This document shows, in pieces, positions 7,635 to 14,911 of a stretch of DNA of 19,023 nt. The stretch lies in the NCBI GenBank assembly GCA_964443325.1, contig CAYUCL010000042.1, positions 1-19,023 on the forward strand, written 5' to 3'. How positions within the stretch are numbered: the stretch's first letter is position 1; each line of letters starts with the position of its first letter. The position numbers and the translations under genes were made by a program. Under the pieces are notes generated by a model, which was given only the letters and a program-made list of their open reading frames with translations, was not told the DNA's origin and searched no databases. The DNA is from DAOUVR01 sp034430535. GTDB taxonomy: Bacteria > Chloroflexota > Dehalococcoidia > E44-bin15.

Positions 7635-8204
7635 CTATACTTTTGGCCCCGATTTCGGGATTCCTATCCATCTCGGGGTCCTATTCATATATTCACGATA
7701 GGTGTCGCCGTAGCTCTCAAGGCAGGACTTTTCCTCAGAACCCACACCAATAATCGACAAAGTTGTATATACAATTGTAAACAGTAAGAAAAGCCATGAA
7801 GCCGAAGCTATGCCCACCCCGACAAACATCAAAGCCTGAGTGACATACATAGGATGTCTTGAATACCGGTATAGCCCCTTGGTAAGCGGCTCATTTTCGA
7901 CTGGGGTTGTAGCATAAGTCACAATGCCTATCGTGAACGCAATTAGTCCCACTAAAGCGACAGGAAGACCCACATAAAACCATACCGTGCCCAATTGTAA
8001 CGGCAGGAAAATAGAATATACAACGCCGAGAAGCCAGACTATCCACATGACAGGGTAGAGCTTCCTCTCAATCCCGCTATGTGGCCTCATTTCTCGCCCC
8101 AGGCCTCTATGAACTAGCATCAGTAAAGGCATGGGCAGGAAATTATAAAGCATGAAGATCCAGGCATTGCACAAGCCTATTTCAAAAGCTGGTACAAGCG
8201 AAAT
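7635..8204 (-). CDS. Membrane methyltransferase of the isoprenylcysteine carboxylmethyltransferase (ICMT/PEMT-like) family
   Basis: The protein is 189 residues if the start is at 8204. It has about four or five hydrophobic segments. The family's S-adenosylmethionine-binding motif GLYRYSRHPMY is at about residues 110-120, and a C-terminal Y-G-x-x-Y-x-x-Y-M is followed by R-T-P-R-W. Family members methylate small lipids, isoprenylated cysteine or other acceptors at the membrane; the substrate here is unknown. The only usual in-frame start is a TTG at 8174, but that would cut off SLVPAFEIG, which I recall as the typical N-terminus. The frame stays open upstream to an ATT at 8204 with AGGAGGGGG just before it, so I chose ATT. 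It stands alone between hairpin repeats. Confidence 0.72.
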   Translation of the reverse strand: MSLVPAFEIGLCNAWIFMLYNFLPMPLLMLVHRGLGREMRPHSGIERKLYPVMWIVWLLGVVYSIFLPLQLGTVWFYVGLPVALVGLIAFTIGIVTYATTPVENEPLTKGLYRYSRHPMYVTQALMFVGVGIASASWLFLLFTIVYTTLSIIGVGSEEKSCLESYGDTYREYMNRTPRWIGIPKSGPKV

Positions 8205-8517
8205 TTCCCCCTCCTTTTGCTTTTTACCCCTAAGCTTGCGCTACGTCTAAAATCAAATTAGACAAGTATCCGTTCGGCCTAGACCTCCGTGCCGTTCCTG
8301 GAGGGCACGGGTAGTGGTACAAGCCCGAACTAGCTACAATTTGAATAAACCTTAACGGGCAACCGCTCACCAACGAATCATAAGAACTTAAGGGTAGCCT
8401 AGAGCATCTGCTCTAGGCATGGTTGGAGCGGATGCTCCAACCTACCCCTTTGATAGGCTCAGGCCAAAGTCAGCGCGCCGCCCGTGACCTAAAACAGGCT
8501 GCCTTCTTCCAGTCTGT
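8205..8517. other. Intergenic region with operator-like and hairpin repeats
   Basis: No gene is supported. On the minus strand it holds the upstream region of the methyltransferase, with an inverted repeat GTCTAA-N7-TTAGAC at 8245-8263, a possible operator. A CCGTGCC/GGCACGG hairpin lies near 8289-8310. The second copy of the double-hairpin repeat follows at 8392-8470. Confidence 0.5.
8392..8470. repeat. Double-hairpin dispersed repeat, copy 2
   Basis: Two adjacent perfect hairpins are visible: CCTAGAGC-ATCT-GCTCTAGG (8398-8417) and GGTTGGAGC-GGAT-GCTCCAACC (8421-8442). They are followed by TACCCCTTTGATAGGCTCAGGCC. The last part matches CCTACCCCTTCGACAGGCTCAGG near 7356, so the family is modular. 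It lies just downstream of the AlbA_2 gene. Confidence 0.78.
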
Positions 8518-9690
8518 CTACCTTGGCGCCCATTCTCCAGCATCATTGTAATTTAATGACCTTGCAAACCCACACGCGTTCCAAACAGAATCGAAGCAAG
8601 GTCTAAGTATGTCCTCCACATTAACATGATAGGTGTATATGACAACTTCGGGCAGTAACAGAATATCCCTATCGATTGTATGAATCTCGTCAATCAAGAA
8701 CTTCCACCGATTGACAGCCATTGAGTATCCTCTAACACCGAGCAGAGTCAGAAAGATAAAGATGGGCGGCACAACATTTAGTGTTTCGAGAATAGAAAGA
8801 TAATCGCCAAGCGAACTGATCAACTCTCTTTCATAAGCGATACTAGGTATTAGTGGCTCTTCTCCCTGTGATTCAAGCAATAGTCCTTCAGCCACCTCAA
8901 TGATTCCGTTCCTGAAAAGTTGAACGTACGAATGTGATCTTCCACCTCCCCCCGCAGAATAGGTTAAGAAGCCATCAAGGTTATACCTGTAATTCCATCC
9001 AGTACAATACATTGGCCTCATTCTTTCATGATGATTAGCTATTTTGCCAATGTCATAGCTTTGAGCAGGGTCAAATGAAATGATAGGTATTAGATGAAGG
9101 ACTATTTTGGGATTTTCATAGAAAGGCACAGGGGTCTCATTCGCAAATATATCTGATATCCTATCGCGCCTGAAGTTTCTAACCTTTTCTGTTATCGTCT
9201 CAGACAGATTGAAAGCGACTCGCAACTCTGCCACATCTAGAGGGTACTTCCCATTTGAACTCCTTGAATAGAACTTATCATGGCCTCTATAACAAACACG
9301 GTGAGGCCCTATCCAACTTTTTGGAATTCTAATTATCAAAGCCGTTTTTGAATTTGAGAGACTAACTGTTGAAATGTCTACTGATATTATTCTTGGTTCG
9401 ATCCCATCTCTTAATATACTTTCTAGCCTACTGATTTCTAAGTCAATGTTTCCAATTGTCAGACCTGCTACTTCTTCTGGAATGCCTCCTGATTCAGCAA
9501 TGCCATATATTAAGTCACCACCACTAGCATTTGCAAAAGAAGAAACATCCGCCAGAAATTCTTTCTTGGCCGAATCTGAACTACCTGGCAACAACCGCTT
9601 ATACTCTATGGTTTTACCCTCTTGTACCGAGTTATCTAGAAGAGCATGCAAGTCTTCTTCTGCTATTTGATTGATGCTTTTCTCAATCAT
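8518..9690 (-). CDS. AlbA_2 (Schlafen-type) domain ATP-binding protein
   Basis: The 390-residue protein begins with an AlbA_2/Schlafen-like putative nucleic-acid or ATP-binding domain (residues about 10-150). Recognisable parts are EGKTIEYKRLLPG, FLADVSSFANASGGDLIYGI and, further on, the YRGHDKFYSRSSNGKYP segment that ends the domain. The remaining ~230 residues (FRRDRISDIFAN onward) contain no motif I recognise. Such proteins occur as regulators or in phage-defence and other accessory loci; a defence role here is only a possibility. The start at 9690 has GAGGTGAG about 10 bases upstream. The gene is visibly more A+T-rich than its neighbours and is flanked by a hairpin repeat on one side and the recR operon on the other, suggesting recent acquisition. 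Confidence 0.75.
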   Translation of the reverse strand: MIEKSINQIAEEDLHALLDNSVQEGKTIEYKRLLPGSSDSAKKEFLADVSSFANASGGDLIYGIAESGGIPEEVAGLTIGNIDLEISRLESILRDGIEPRIISVDISTVSLSNSKTALIIRIPKSWIGPHRVCYRGHDKFYSRSSNGKYPLDVAELRVAFNLSETITEKVRNFRRDRISDIFANETPVPFYENPKIVLHLIPIISFDPAQSYDIGKIANHHERMRPMYCTGWNYRYNLDGFLTYSAGGGGRSHSYVQLFRNGIIEVAEGLLLESQGEEPLIPSIAYERELISSLGDYLSILETLNVVPPIFIFLTLLGVRGYSMAVNRWKFLIDEIHTIDRDILLLPEVVIYTYHVNVEDILRPCFDSVWNACGFARSLNYNDAGEWAPR

Positions 9691-9718
9691 TATCCTTACT
9701 CACCTCTTCCAGCTAGTT

Positions 9719-9730
9719 TTGGTTAACCAA
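9719..9730. promoter_or_regulatory. 12-bp palindrome upstream of the AlbA_2 gene
   Basis: TTGGTTAACCAA is a perfect palindrome located about 30 bases upstream of the AlbA_2 start, between that gene and recR. Its position would suit an operator for a dimeric regulator, possibly autoregulation. No independent evidence supports this. Confidence 0.3.
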
Positions 9731-9754
9731 GATGTAGTTGGACTTAGCGTTAGC

Positions 9755-10366
9755 TTAGAGCTCCTGGCGGTTCTCGAGGGCGCGGGTGAGGGTGACTTCG
9801 TCGGCGTATTCGAGGTCGGCGCCGAAGGGGAGCCCGCGGGCGAGGCGGGTCAACCTGATCCCCAGAGGGCCGATCAGGCGCTGGAGATACATCGCTGTGG
9901 CCTCCCCCTCAAGGTTGGGGTTGGTGGCCAAGATGACCTCCGTTACCACGCCATCCTGCAGCCTTGCCAGCAGCTCCTTGATCTTCAGGTCATCGGGGCC
10001 GATTCCGTCCATAGGCGAGATTACTCCATGGAGCACGTGGTATAGCCCGTTGTATTCCCTGGTGCGCTCCAACGGGAGGATATCAAGCGGCTCCTCGACG
10101 ACGCAAATCTTGGTTCGGTCCCGCCCTTCCCCACGGCATACGATGCAGGGGTCAGAGTCGGTGATGTTCTGGCAGGTGGAGCAGAGGACGATCTTATCCT
10201 TTACCGCAAGGATGGCTTCAGCCAGGGAGCGAGCCTCATCCTCAGGCATGCGAATGAGGAAGTAGGTAAGCCGCTGAGCGGTCTTGGGGCCAATGCCCGG
10301 CAGCTTATGGAACTCCTCGATGAGCCGGGACACCGGCTCGGCAGTGGGAACAAAATCGATGTCCAA
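9755..10366 (-). CDS. recR: Recombination mediator protein RecR
   Basis: The 203-residue protein is full length. It has the N-terminal helix-hairpin-helix (HKLPGIGPKTAQRLTYFLI, residues 20-38), a four-cysteine zinc finger (Cys62, Cys65, Cys74, Cys77 in LCSTCQNITDSDPCIVC), and a Toprim domain from about residue 85. The Walker-like C-terminal GLPFGADLEYADEVTL is typical of RecR. It loads RecA at gaps together with RecF or RecO. The start is a TTG at 10366, with GGGAGG 7 bases upstream; no ATG is available at the right place. It follows ybaB after 13 bases, in the widespread dnaX-ybaB-recR arrangement. Confidence 0.95.
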   Translation of the reverse strand: MDIDFVPTAEPVSRLIEEFHKLPGIGPKTAQRLTYFLIRMPEDEARSLAEAILAVKDKIVLCSTCQNITDSDPCIVCRGEGRDRTKICVVEEPLDILPLERTREYNGLYHVLHGVISPMDGIGPDDLKIKELLARLQDGVVTEVILATNPNLEGEATAMYLQRLIGPLGIRLTRLARGLPFGADLEYADEVTLTRALENRQEL

Positions 10367-10379
10367 ATCAGGCCTCCCG

Positions 10380-10685
10380 CTATGTCAGGCCGGGGAGTTT
10401 GAGGCCGCCGGTGAGGGCACCGAGGCGGCTGGCGGCAAGCTCCTTGGATTTCCTCAGCGCTTCGCTCACCGCGCTCATCACCAGGTCCTCCAACATCTCC
10501 ACATCCTCCGCATTTACCACCTCCGGCGATATCTTCACCGACTTAATCTCTTGCTGGCCGGTGACCACCACCGTTACTGCCCCGCCACCAGAGCTTGCCT
10601 CCAGTGTAGTGTTTGCCAGTTCCTCCTGTGTTTCTTCCAGCTTCGCCTGGAGTTGCTGAGCCTGACGCATGAGATGTTTATTCAT
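10380..10685 (-). CDS. ybaB: YbaB/EbfC family nucleoid-associated protein
   Basis: The 101-residue protein has the YbaB pattern: an N-terminal amphipathic helix (MRQAQQLQAKLEETQEELAN), the central GGAVTVVVTGQQEIKSVKI strand pair, and a helix with DLVMSAVSEAL. YbaB dimers bind DNA with little sequence preference and coat the nucleoid. The start ATG overlaps the dnaX stop in an ATGA, so translation is coupled. Its place between dnaX and recR confirms the assignment. Confidence 0.93.
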   Translation of the reverse strand: MNKHLMRQAQQLQAKLEETQEELANTTLEASSGGGAVTVVVTGQQEIKSVKISPEVVNAEDVEMLEDLVMSAVSEALRKSKELAASRLGALTGGLKLPGLT

Positions 10686-12292
10686 TCATCTGCCTCCTCA
10701 ACGATCCTGGCTCCCATCTTGAGCGCCGCATCGACAAGATGCCCCTGTGCTTTACTCTGTTGCACAGGGGGTCTCTTCCCCCGTTCGGTGAGAATGCAAC
10801 GGATCTTATACGGTTTCCCAAAGATCTCGCTTGCCTTGCTCTCCACCATGTGACGATACTTGGGGTCCTCGATCTTCTCCCTATGAAACTCAAAATAGAA
10901 ACCGAGCACAATGGTATCGCCATCCAGAGCCACCGGCTCGCAGGCACTTCTCAACAGGGCATCCAGGTTGCCGCTTGAGCCCATGCCCTTAGTCGCACTG
11001 ACGACATCCTTCCAGCGGCTGCGGAAGTACGCAATATCATCGCTCAACTCCGGCAGAGGGACCTCTCTGACCTCTTCCGTCGCCTCCACCGGGGGCATCT
11101 TGGCTTCTTCCTCTGCCTGTGGAGCAGCAGGGGTTTCCTTTAGCGCGGTTGGGGCAGGAGCGATACCCGATTTCTCCTTCTTCGGAGCTGCCTTGGTAAC
11201 TTCTGGAGCTTCCTCACCCTCGGTCAGAGCGCACTCCACCAAGGCCAGTTCCAGGGGCAGCGTGGAGAAACCATCGAATTCGAGGTCCACCTGCCGAAAG
11301 AGCTTTAGCGCTTTGGTGATTTGCTCCATGGAGACAGTCGTGGCGAGGCTTTTCATCTCCGCCAACACCTCAGGGCTAAGGTCGGCAGCCTCCGCAGCGC
11401 CCGCCTTGGCCAGAAGCAGTTCCCTTAGATACTCCATTAGCTCTCGATTAAATTGCCGCAAGTCGAGGCCGTCCTGGGTAACGCTATTTATCGTTTTAAG
11501 ACCAGCGGTGACATCACTATTCAGTATATGCTTTGCTAGCTCCTGGGCTCGAACATCACCGGTGATCCCCAATATCGATTGAACCTGGTGGATGTCGATC
11601 TCGGAGCCATAGTAGGCAACTAATTGTTCCAGCAGATTCTCGGCATCTCGCATCGAGCCGGTGGCGCTTCTGGCAATGAACTTTAGCGATGAATCCTCGA
11701 TATGAATCCCCTCCTGCTGGCATATTCGCTCAAGCCTTGACACCATAGCAGCCTGAGGGATGCGCCTGAAATCGAACCTCTGGCACCGGGACAGGATAGT
11801 GGCGGGCACCTTGTGAGACTCGGTGGTCGCCAGCACGAAATATACATGAGGCGGAGGCTCCTCCAGGGTTTTCAACAGGGCGTTAGCTGCCGGCTCGGTG
11901 AGCATGTGGACCTCGTCGATGATGTAGACCTTGTACCTTGCCATATTTGGGGCGAATCTGGCTTTCTCCCTGAGATCGCGGACCTCATCGATGCCCCGAT
12001 TGCTAGCTGCATCGACCTCAATCACATCTATAGCCCGCCCCTCAGTGACCGCCTGGCATGAGGCACAGTTGTTGCAGGGCTCCCCATCGCCGCTCTGGAG
12101 GCAATTCAGCGCCTTGGCCAAAATGCGCCCGGTAGAGGTCTTCCCCGTGCCCCGAGGGCCGCAAAAGAGGTAGGCATGAGCCACTCGACCAGTGCGAAGG
12201 GCATTCAACAGGGTGGTGGTAACATGCTCCTGTCCCACAACCTCGGCAAAGGTCTGGGGGCGCCACTTGCGGTAGAATACCTGAGATGTCAT
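10682..12292 (-). CDS. dnaX: DNA polymerase III subunit gamma/tau
   Basis: The 536-residue protein is the clamp-loader ATPase. Walker A is GPRGTGKTS (about 45-53), the zinc module uses Cys64, Cys73, Cys76 and Cys79, and the DExx box is IIDEVHML (124-131). The sensor segment ATILSRCQRFDF carries the arginine finger SRC. After about residue 370 comes a low-complexity Ala/Pro/Glu/Lys linker and then a tau-like C-terminal domain. I see no A-AAA-AAG slippery site, so a programmed gamma form is not indicated. AGGGG lies 8 bases upstream of the ATG. It is the first gene of dnaX-ybaB-recR, with a 200-base gap from the preceding radical SAM gene. Confidence 0.95.
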   Translation of the reverse strand: MTSQVFYRKWRPQTFAEVVGQEHVTTTLLNALRTGRVAHAYLFCGPRGTGKTSTGRILAKALNCLQSGDGEPCNNCASCQAVTEGRAIDVIEVDAASNRGIDEVRDLREKARFAPNMARYKVYIIDEVHMLTEPAANALLKTLEEPPPHVYFVLATTESHKVPATILSRCQRFDFRRIPQAAMVSRLERICQQEGIHIEDSSLKFIARSATGSMRDAENLLEQLVAYYGSEIDIHQVQSILGITGDVRAQELAKHILNSDVTAGLKTINSVTQDGLDLRQFNRELMEYLRELLLAKAGAAEAADLSPEVLAEMKSLATTVSMEQITKALKLFRQVDLEFDGFSTLPLELALVECALTEGEEAPEVTKAAPKKEKSGIAPAPTALKETPAAPQAEEEAKMPPVEATEEVREVPLPELSDDIAYFRSRWKDVVSATKGMGSSGNLDALLRSACEPVALDGDTIVLGFYFEFHREKIEDPKYRHMVESKASEIFGKPYKIRCILTERGKRPPVQQSKAQGHLVDAALKMGARIVEEADE

Positions 12293-12492
12293 TGCATTAC
12301 CCCTATACTAACTCTCCAAACTCCCTGGCTATTATCCCCCTGCTTCGACCTACCAACGCCAAACTTCCGCAGTTTCCGGATTCATCGGGCAAGGTCGCCC
12401 AATCCTCCAAAGATCGAAGATCCTACGGAAGGATGGGCAGCTACATTGTCACACACCCTCCCAATATCGTGCGCTAAAAGTTTGAAGAAAGC
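12293..12492. other. Gap upstream of dnaX
   Basis: No coding region is supported. This 200-base gap should hold the promoter of dnaX on the minus strand and the 3' end of the radical SAM transcript. A short ATCCT-ACGGA-AGGAT hairpin is present near 12430. I looked for an SRP RNA, which sits beside dnaX in some bacteria, and did not find the GGAAGGAAGCAG core. Confidence 0.4.
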
Positions 12493-13467
12493 TCACTCAG
12501 CAAATCTAAATTGTGCACCAGGAATAGTCTTGACCTTCCCCAGGAAGCTATCGATGGTCTCAATCATCCTATTCTTATCTTCGGGAAGCTTGCCATCGGC
12601 CCCCCACATATAACGGTTCATCACATGATCGCTGACCACGAAATCGGAAGTTACGTCGAGTGCCTCAATCAGTGCACGCACCTCAATGAGCAACCCTTCC
12701 GTCGATTGCATGGTGAATTCACCTCGCCGGTACTTCTCTTCAAGAGGGGTTCCTGGCGCCACCCCGAAGGTGCGGAGGCGAATAAAGTGGGGATTGATGT
12801 CGTTTAAAACCCTGGCGGTCCCCAGGGTGTGCTGCTCCCAGCGCTCCCTCCCCCCAAGCCCGGGCATTACATACTCCGATAGCTCAAAGCCAGCCTCGAT
12901 AGCCTTTCTCCCTCCCAACACCATCTCTTCGGCGGTAGCCCCCTTCTGCACATAGAGTAGTAGCTCATCATCGCCCGTCTCCAGTCCGACATGCAACCTG
13001 GTGAGCCCCGCCTCTCTGAGCATTTTGAGATCCTCGGGGGTTTTCTTCTGCAGAGTTTTCCCCCGTGCGTAGCTGGTAACCCTCTCCACGGTGGGGAATA
13101 TCTCATAGATGAAACCTATGATCTCAGCTAGATCCTTCGATTTAATGATGACGCTGTTAGAGTCGGCGAGGAAGACATTCTTTACCACCCCCTCATTAAG
13201 CCAGAGAATGCTATTGGCTCTTGCTATCTCTCCCACCTGATCACCATATCCATTCTTCCCCGCCCAGTCCCTTATGGCATCGGCAACTTTCCGCATTGCC
13301 CTTATATCATTCTTTACATCCTCCACCGGCCTTAGCTCGAACTTGGTGCCCTTGTACATACTACAGAATTCGCACTTGTTCCAGGGACAATTCCTGGTGA
13401 CCCGGATAAGCAGGCTATAGGCCTCTGTGGGCGGTCTATAGGGAGGCATCTCATAATAGTCGGTCAT
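12493..13467 (-). CDS. Radical SAM protein (CX4CX2C, COG1032-like)
   Basis: The 324-residue protein has an N-terminal cluster motif TRNCPWNKCEFCSMYKG with Cys27, Cys32 and Cys35. The spacing is CX4CX2C rather than the usual CX3CX2C, which I recall as a known variant in this COG1032-related group. Later barrel segments LHVGLETGDDELL and YVMPGLGG fit SAM and substrate binding. There is no extra ferredoxin-like cluster, so it is not a glycyl-radical activating enzyme. The reaction is unknown. Its ATG overlaps the ybeY stop (ATGA), so the two are translationally coupled. A 200-base gap separates it from dnaX. Confidence 0.8.
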   Translation of the reverse strand: MTDYYEMPPYRPPTEAYSLLIRVTRNCPWNKCEFCSMYKGTKFELRPVEDVKNDIRAMRKVADAIRDWAGKNGYGDQVGEIARANSILWLNEGVVKNVFLADSNSVIIKSKDLAEIIGFIYEIFPTVERVTSYARGKTLQKKTPEDLKMLREAGLTRLHVGLETGDDELLLYVQKGATAEEMVLGGRKAIEAGFELSEYVMPGLGGRERWEQHTLGTARVLNDINPHFIRLRTFGVAPGTPLEEKYRRGEFTMQSTEGLLIEVRALIEALDVTSDFVVSDHVMNRYMWGADGKLPEDKNRMIETIDSFLGKVKTIPGAQFRFAE

Positions 13468-13928
13468 AATGCCAGTGCTCCTAATACCCTTTCCTCCTTA
13501 GCCCTCATCTTAGCTTCATCGTGAGGCTGTTCATGCTCATGGCCCAGGAGATGAAGCACGCCGTGAACCAGCAGGAGCGCCACCTCTCGCTCCACCGGAT
13601 GATGGAACTCCTCGGCCTGAACCACCGCTCGAGGATAGGAGAGGATCACCTCGCCAAGGTGGAGAACGCCATCGGGAGGGTTCACAAAGGAAGCATCCGA
13701 ATCTTCAAGGAGGGCGAAGGAGAGTACGTCGGTGGCTTCATCGATCCCGCGATAGCTTTTGTTGAGTTGGCGAATTCTCTCATCACCAGTGATCACCAGG
13801 CCAAGCTCCACGAGGGAACCCACCCCTTCTGCGGCAAGCGTCTCAGCCACAACGCGCCTGAGCCACCGTTCATCCAGGTATCCATGAAAGGGCTCATCGA
13901 TATCTACACAAAGCTCAAAATCTTGCAT
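13464..13928 (-). CDS. ybeY: Endoribonuclease YbeY (rRNA maturation factor)
   Basis: The 154-residue protein carries the zinc-binding UPF0054 motif HGVLHLLGHEH (His122, His126, His132). Other conserved segments are ITGDERIRQLNKSYRGIDEATDVLSF and LGEVILSYPRA. YbeY processes the 3' end of 16S rRNA and takes part in ribosome quality control. The start at 13928 was chosen because the family begins with a short beta strand such as QDFELCVDID. An ATG at 13955 adds nine residues and cannot be excluded; neither has a clear ribosome binding site. Longer upstream frames (to 14102) have no family support. The radical SAM gene follows with a 4-base overlap. Confidence 0.9.
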   Translation of the reverse strand: MQDFELCVDIDEPFHGYLDERWLRRVVAETLAAEGVGSLVELGLVITGDERIRQLNKSYRGIDEATDVLSFALLEDSDASFVNPPDGVLHLGEVILSYPRAVVQAEEFHHPVEREVALLLVHGVLHLLGHEHEQPHDEAKMRAKEERVLGALAL

Positions 13929-14140
13929 ATCAAGAGTACCCGTTCTCTCTGGCATCTTAGCACAGCGGGGGTGGTTCTTCAATATAGATAAACGGCCTCG
14001 AATCATGACACCCACCCTCAAATGTGTTGCCGGCGTACACCCCATGACCCCGGCAGAGGAGAGAATCCCTGTGGACTCCCACCAGTTGTCCCACCAATAC
14101 ATGTAGTTGCCTGATTCATCAGGCGACTATAAAAAACAGT

Positions 14141-14275
14141 GTAGCCTGGAGCAGATGCTCCTCTCCAGAAGCGAGTCGGTGTCGCCTGAGGTCGCTCGAG
14201 GTCTCCATAGGCGACTCGCCGTGGCGAGCGACTCTGTCGACCGACCCTCAGGAGACCTTTGGGACAACCCACTCC
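14141..14275. repeat. Hairpin dispersed repeat, copy 3 (partly inverted)
   Basis: It begins GTAGCCTGGAGC-AGAT-GCTCC, a small hairpin that resembles the start of copies 1 and 2. A larger inverted repeat follows: GCGAGTCG near 14171 pairs with CGACTCGC near 14211. Then comes GCGACTCTGTCGACCGAC (about 14228-14245), the exact reverse complement of 18 bases within copy 1 (near 7445), followed by CTCAGGAGACCTTT in the same orientation as near 7574. The copy is thus a mosaic. Confidence 0.7.
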
Positions 14276-14323
14276 GATTTGCATGCGGGTGGCACTTTAA
14301 TTAGACGGGTAAAGGATAAATCT

Positions 14324-14341
14324 GGTATAATATAGTATAAT
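14324..14341 (+). promoter_or_regulatory. Extended -10 promoter of the glycyl-radical locus
   Basis: Two perfect TATAAT boxes follow each other at 14326-14331 and 14336-14341. The first is preceded by TGG, giving the extended -10 form TGnTATAAT. No good -35 box lies at 17 bases, but TTAGAC is found 19 bases upstream of the first. The predicted leader to the start at 14455 is about 115 bases. Confidence 0.6.
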
Positions 14342-14377
14342 ATGACTTGGGCAAATATACGAGAATTGAGAAAGAAT

Positions 14378-14393
14378 ATTACTGCGGAGTAAT
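14378..14393 (+). promoter_or_regulatory. Inverted repeat in the leader of the glycyl-radical locus
   Basis: ATTACT-GCGG-AGTAAT is a perfect 6-bp stem with a tetraloop, lying about 37 bases downstream of the second -10 box. It may be an operator for a repressor just after the transcription start or an RNA hairpin in the leader. No regulator gene is visible nearby. Confidence 0.35.
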
Positions 14394-14454
14394 TGGAAGA
14401 GTAGACTGCAGATATCAAAGTATTTTTCCGTTCACAACCGAAAGGAGGAGGGCA

Positions 14455-14811
14455 ATGCCGAGGAAAAAGAGTGAATGGGACCAGTTGAAGCAAGGTTACT
14501 TGAGTATGCAAGAGCAATTTAAAACCAAGGAAGAGAGAGAGTATGTACCCGAGAAGTCATGTGGGAAATGCAAGAACTTCTTCGCCTCGACCGGCAATAC
14601 AACCGGTCATTGTCTTATTTTGAAAGTTGGCTCTGATATAGCAGCCAACCCGCCGGTGTTTGTGCTGGATGGTGAAGTGGCCATGATGTCGGACATAACC
14701 ATGGATGCCAGCCCATGCAAGTACTACGAAGAGATGGAGCTCGTCGACACTGACATTGGAGAAGCATTTGACCCGAGGTATAGCCGTCACCAAAGACAGA
14801 TGATGAAGTGA
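14455..14811 (+). CDS. Small four-cysteine Fe-S subunit of an X-succinate synthase (BssB/BssC-like)
   Basis: The 118-residue protein has four cysteines (Cys36, Cys39, Cys53, Cys88; CX2CX13CX34C), enough to bind one [4Fe-4S] cluster. Segments are SCGKCKNFF, GHCLIL and SPCKYYE. Benzylsuccinate synthase has two small subunits (beta and gamma) with HiPIP-like four-cysteine clusters that bind the catalytic subunit and limit access to its radical site. This product fits that role, though it is larger than the 60-80 residues usual in Bss and has a basic N-terminal extension and an acidic/basic tail. The start at 14455 has AAAGGAGGAGG just upstream. It precedes the catalytic subunit by 100 bases, as bssC precedes bssA. 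Family assignment rests on position plus cysteine pattern, not on clear overall similarity. Confidence 0.68.
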   Translation: MPRKKSEWDQLKQGYLSMQEQFKTKEEREYVPEKSCGKCKNFFASTGNTTGHCLILKVGSDIAANPPVFVLDGEVAMMSDITMDASPCKYYEEMELVDTDIGEAFDPRYSRHQRQMMK

Positions 14812-14911
14812 GGTAGGGTTTGGCAGAACGAGCGACCAAACGTGAGGGTGGTAGTGTAGTAAGAGTTATAGCGATTTCCGAAGCGGAAACAAAAATAAGG
14901 AGGTTAGTCAA

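Larger units (their letters stand above)
13929..14454. other. Divergent intergenic region between ybeY and the glycyl-radical locus
   Basis: No gene is supported in these 526 bases. They contain the upstream region of ybeY on the minus strand, the third dispersed hairpin repeat (14141-14275), the promoter of the glycyl-radical locus (14324-14341), an inverted repeat in the leader (14378-14393) and the ribosome binding site of the small subunit gene (about 14441-14450). Confidence 0.6.

Noticed and set aside
7411..8470. CRISPR array suggested by repeated palindromic units.
   Set aside because: The copies are few, of unequal length and widely spaced, without regular spacers or cas genes.
12400..12470. 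Possible SRP (4.5S) RNA beside dnaX, prompted by GGAAGGATGGGCAGC.
   Set aside because: The universally conserved core (CCGGAAGGAAGCAG-like) and the facing strand are absent, and the long SRP helix cannot be drawn.
12493..13467. The radical SAM protein as activase of the glycyl radical enzymes.
   Set aside because: It has a single CX4CX2C cluster motif, no ferredoxin-like insert, the wrong strand, and translational coupling to ybeY.
13521..13991. Plus-strand open frame of 156 codons over ybeY.
   Set aside because: It is antisense to the clear YbeY coding sequence with its zinc motif, so it is a shadow frame.
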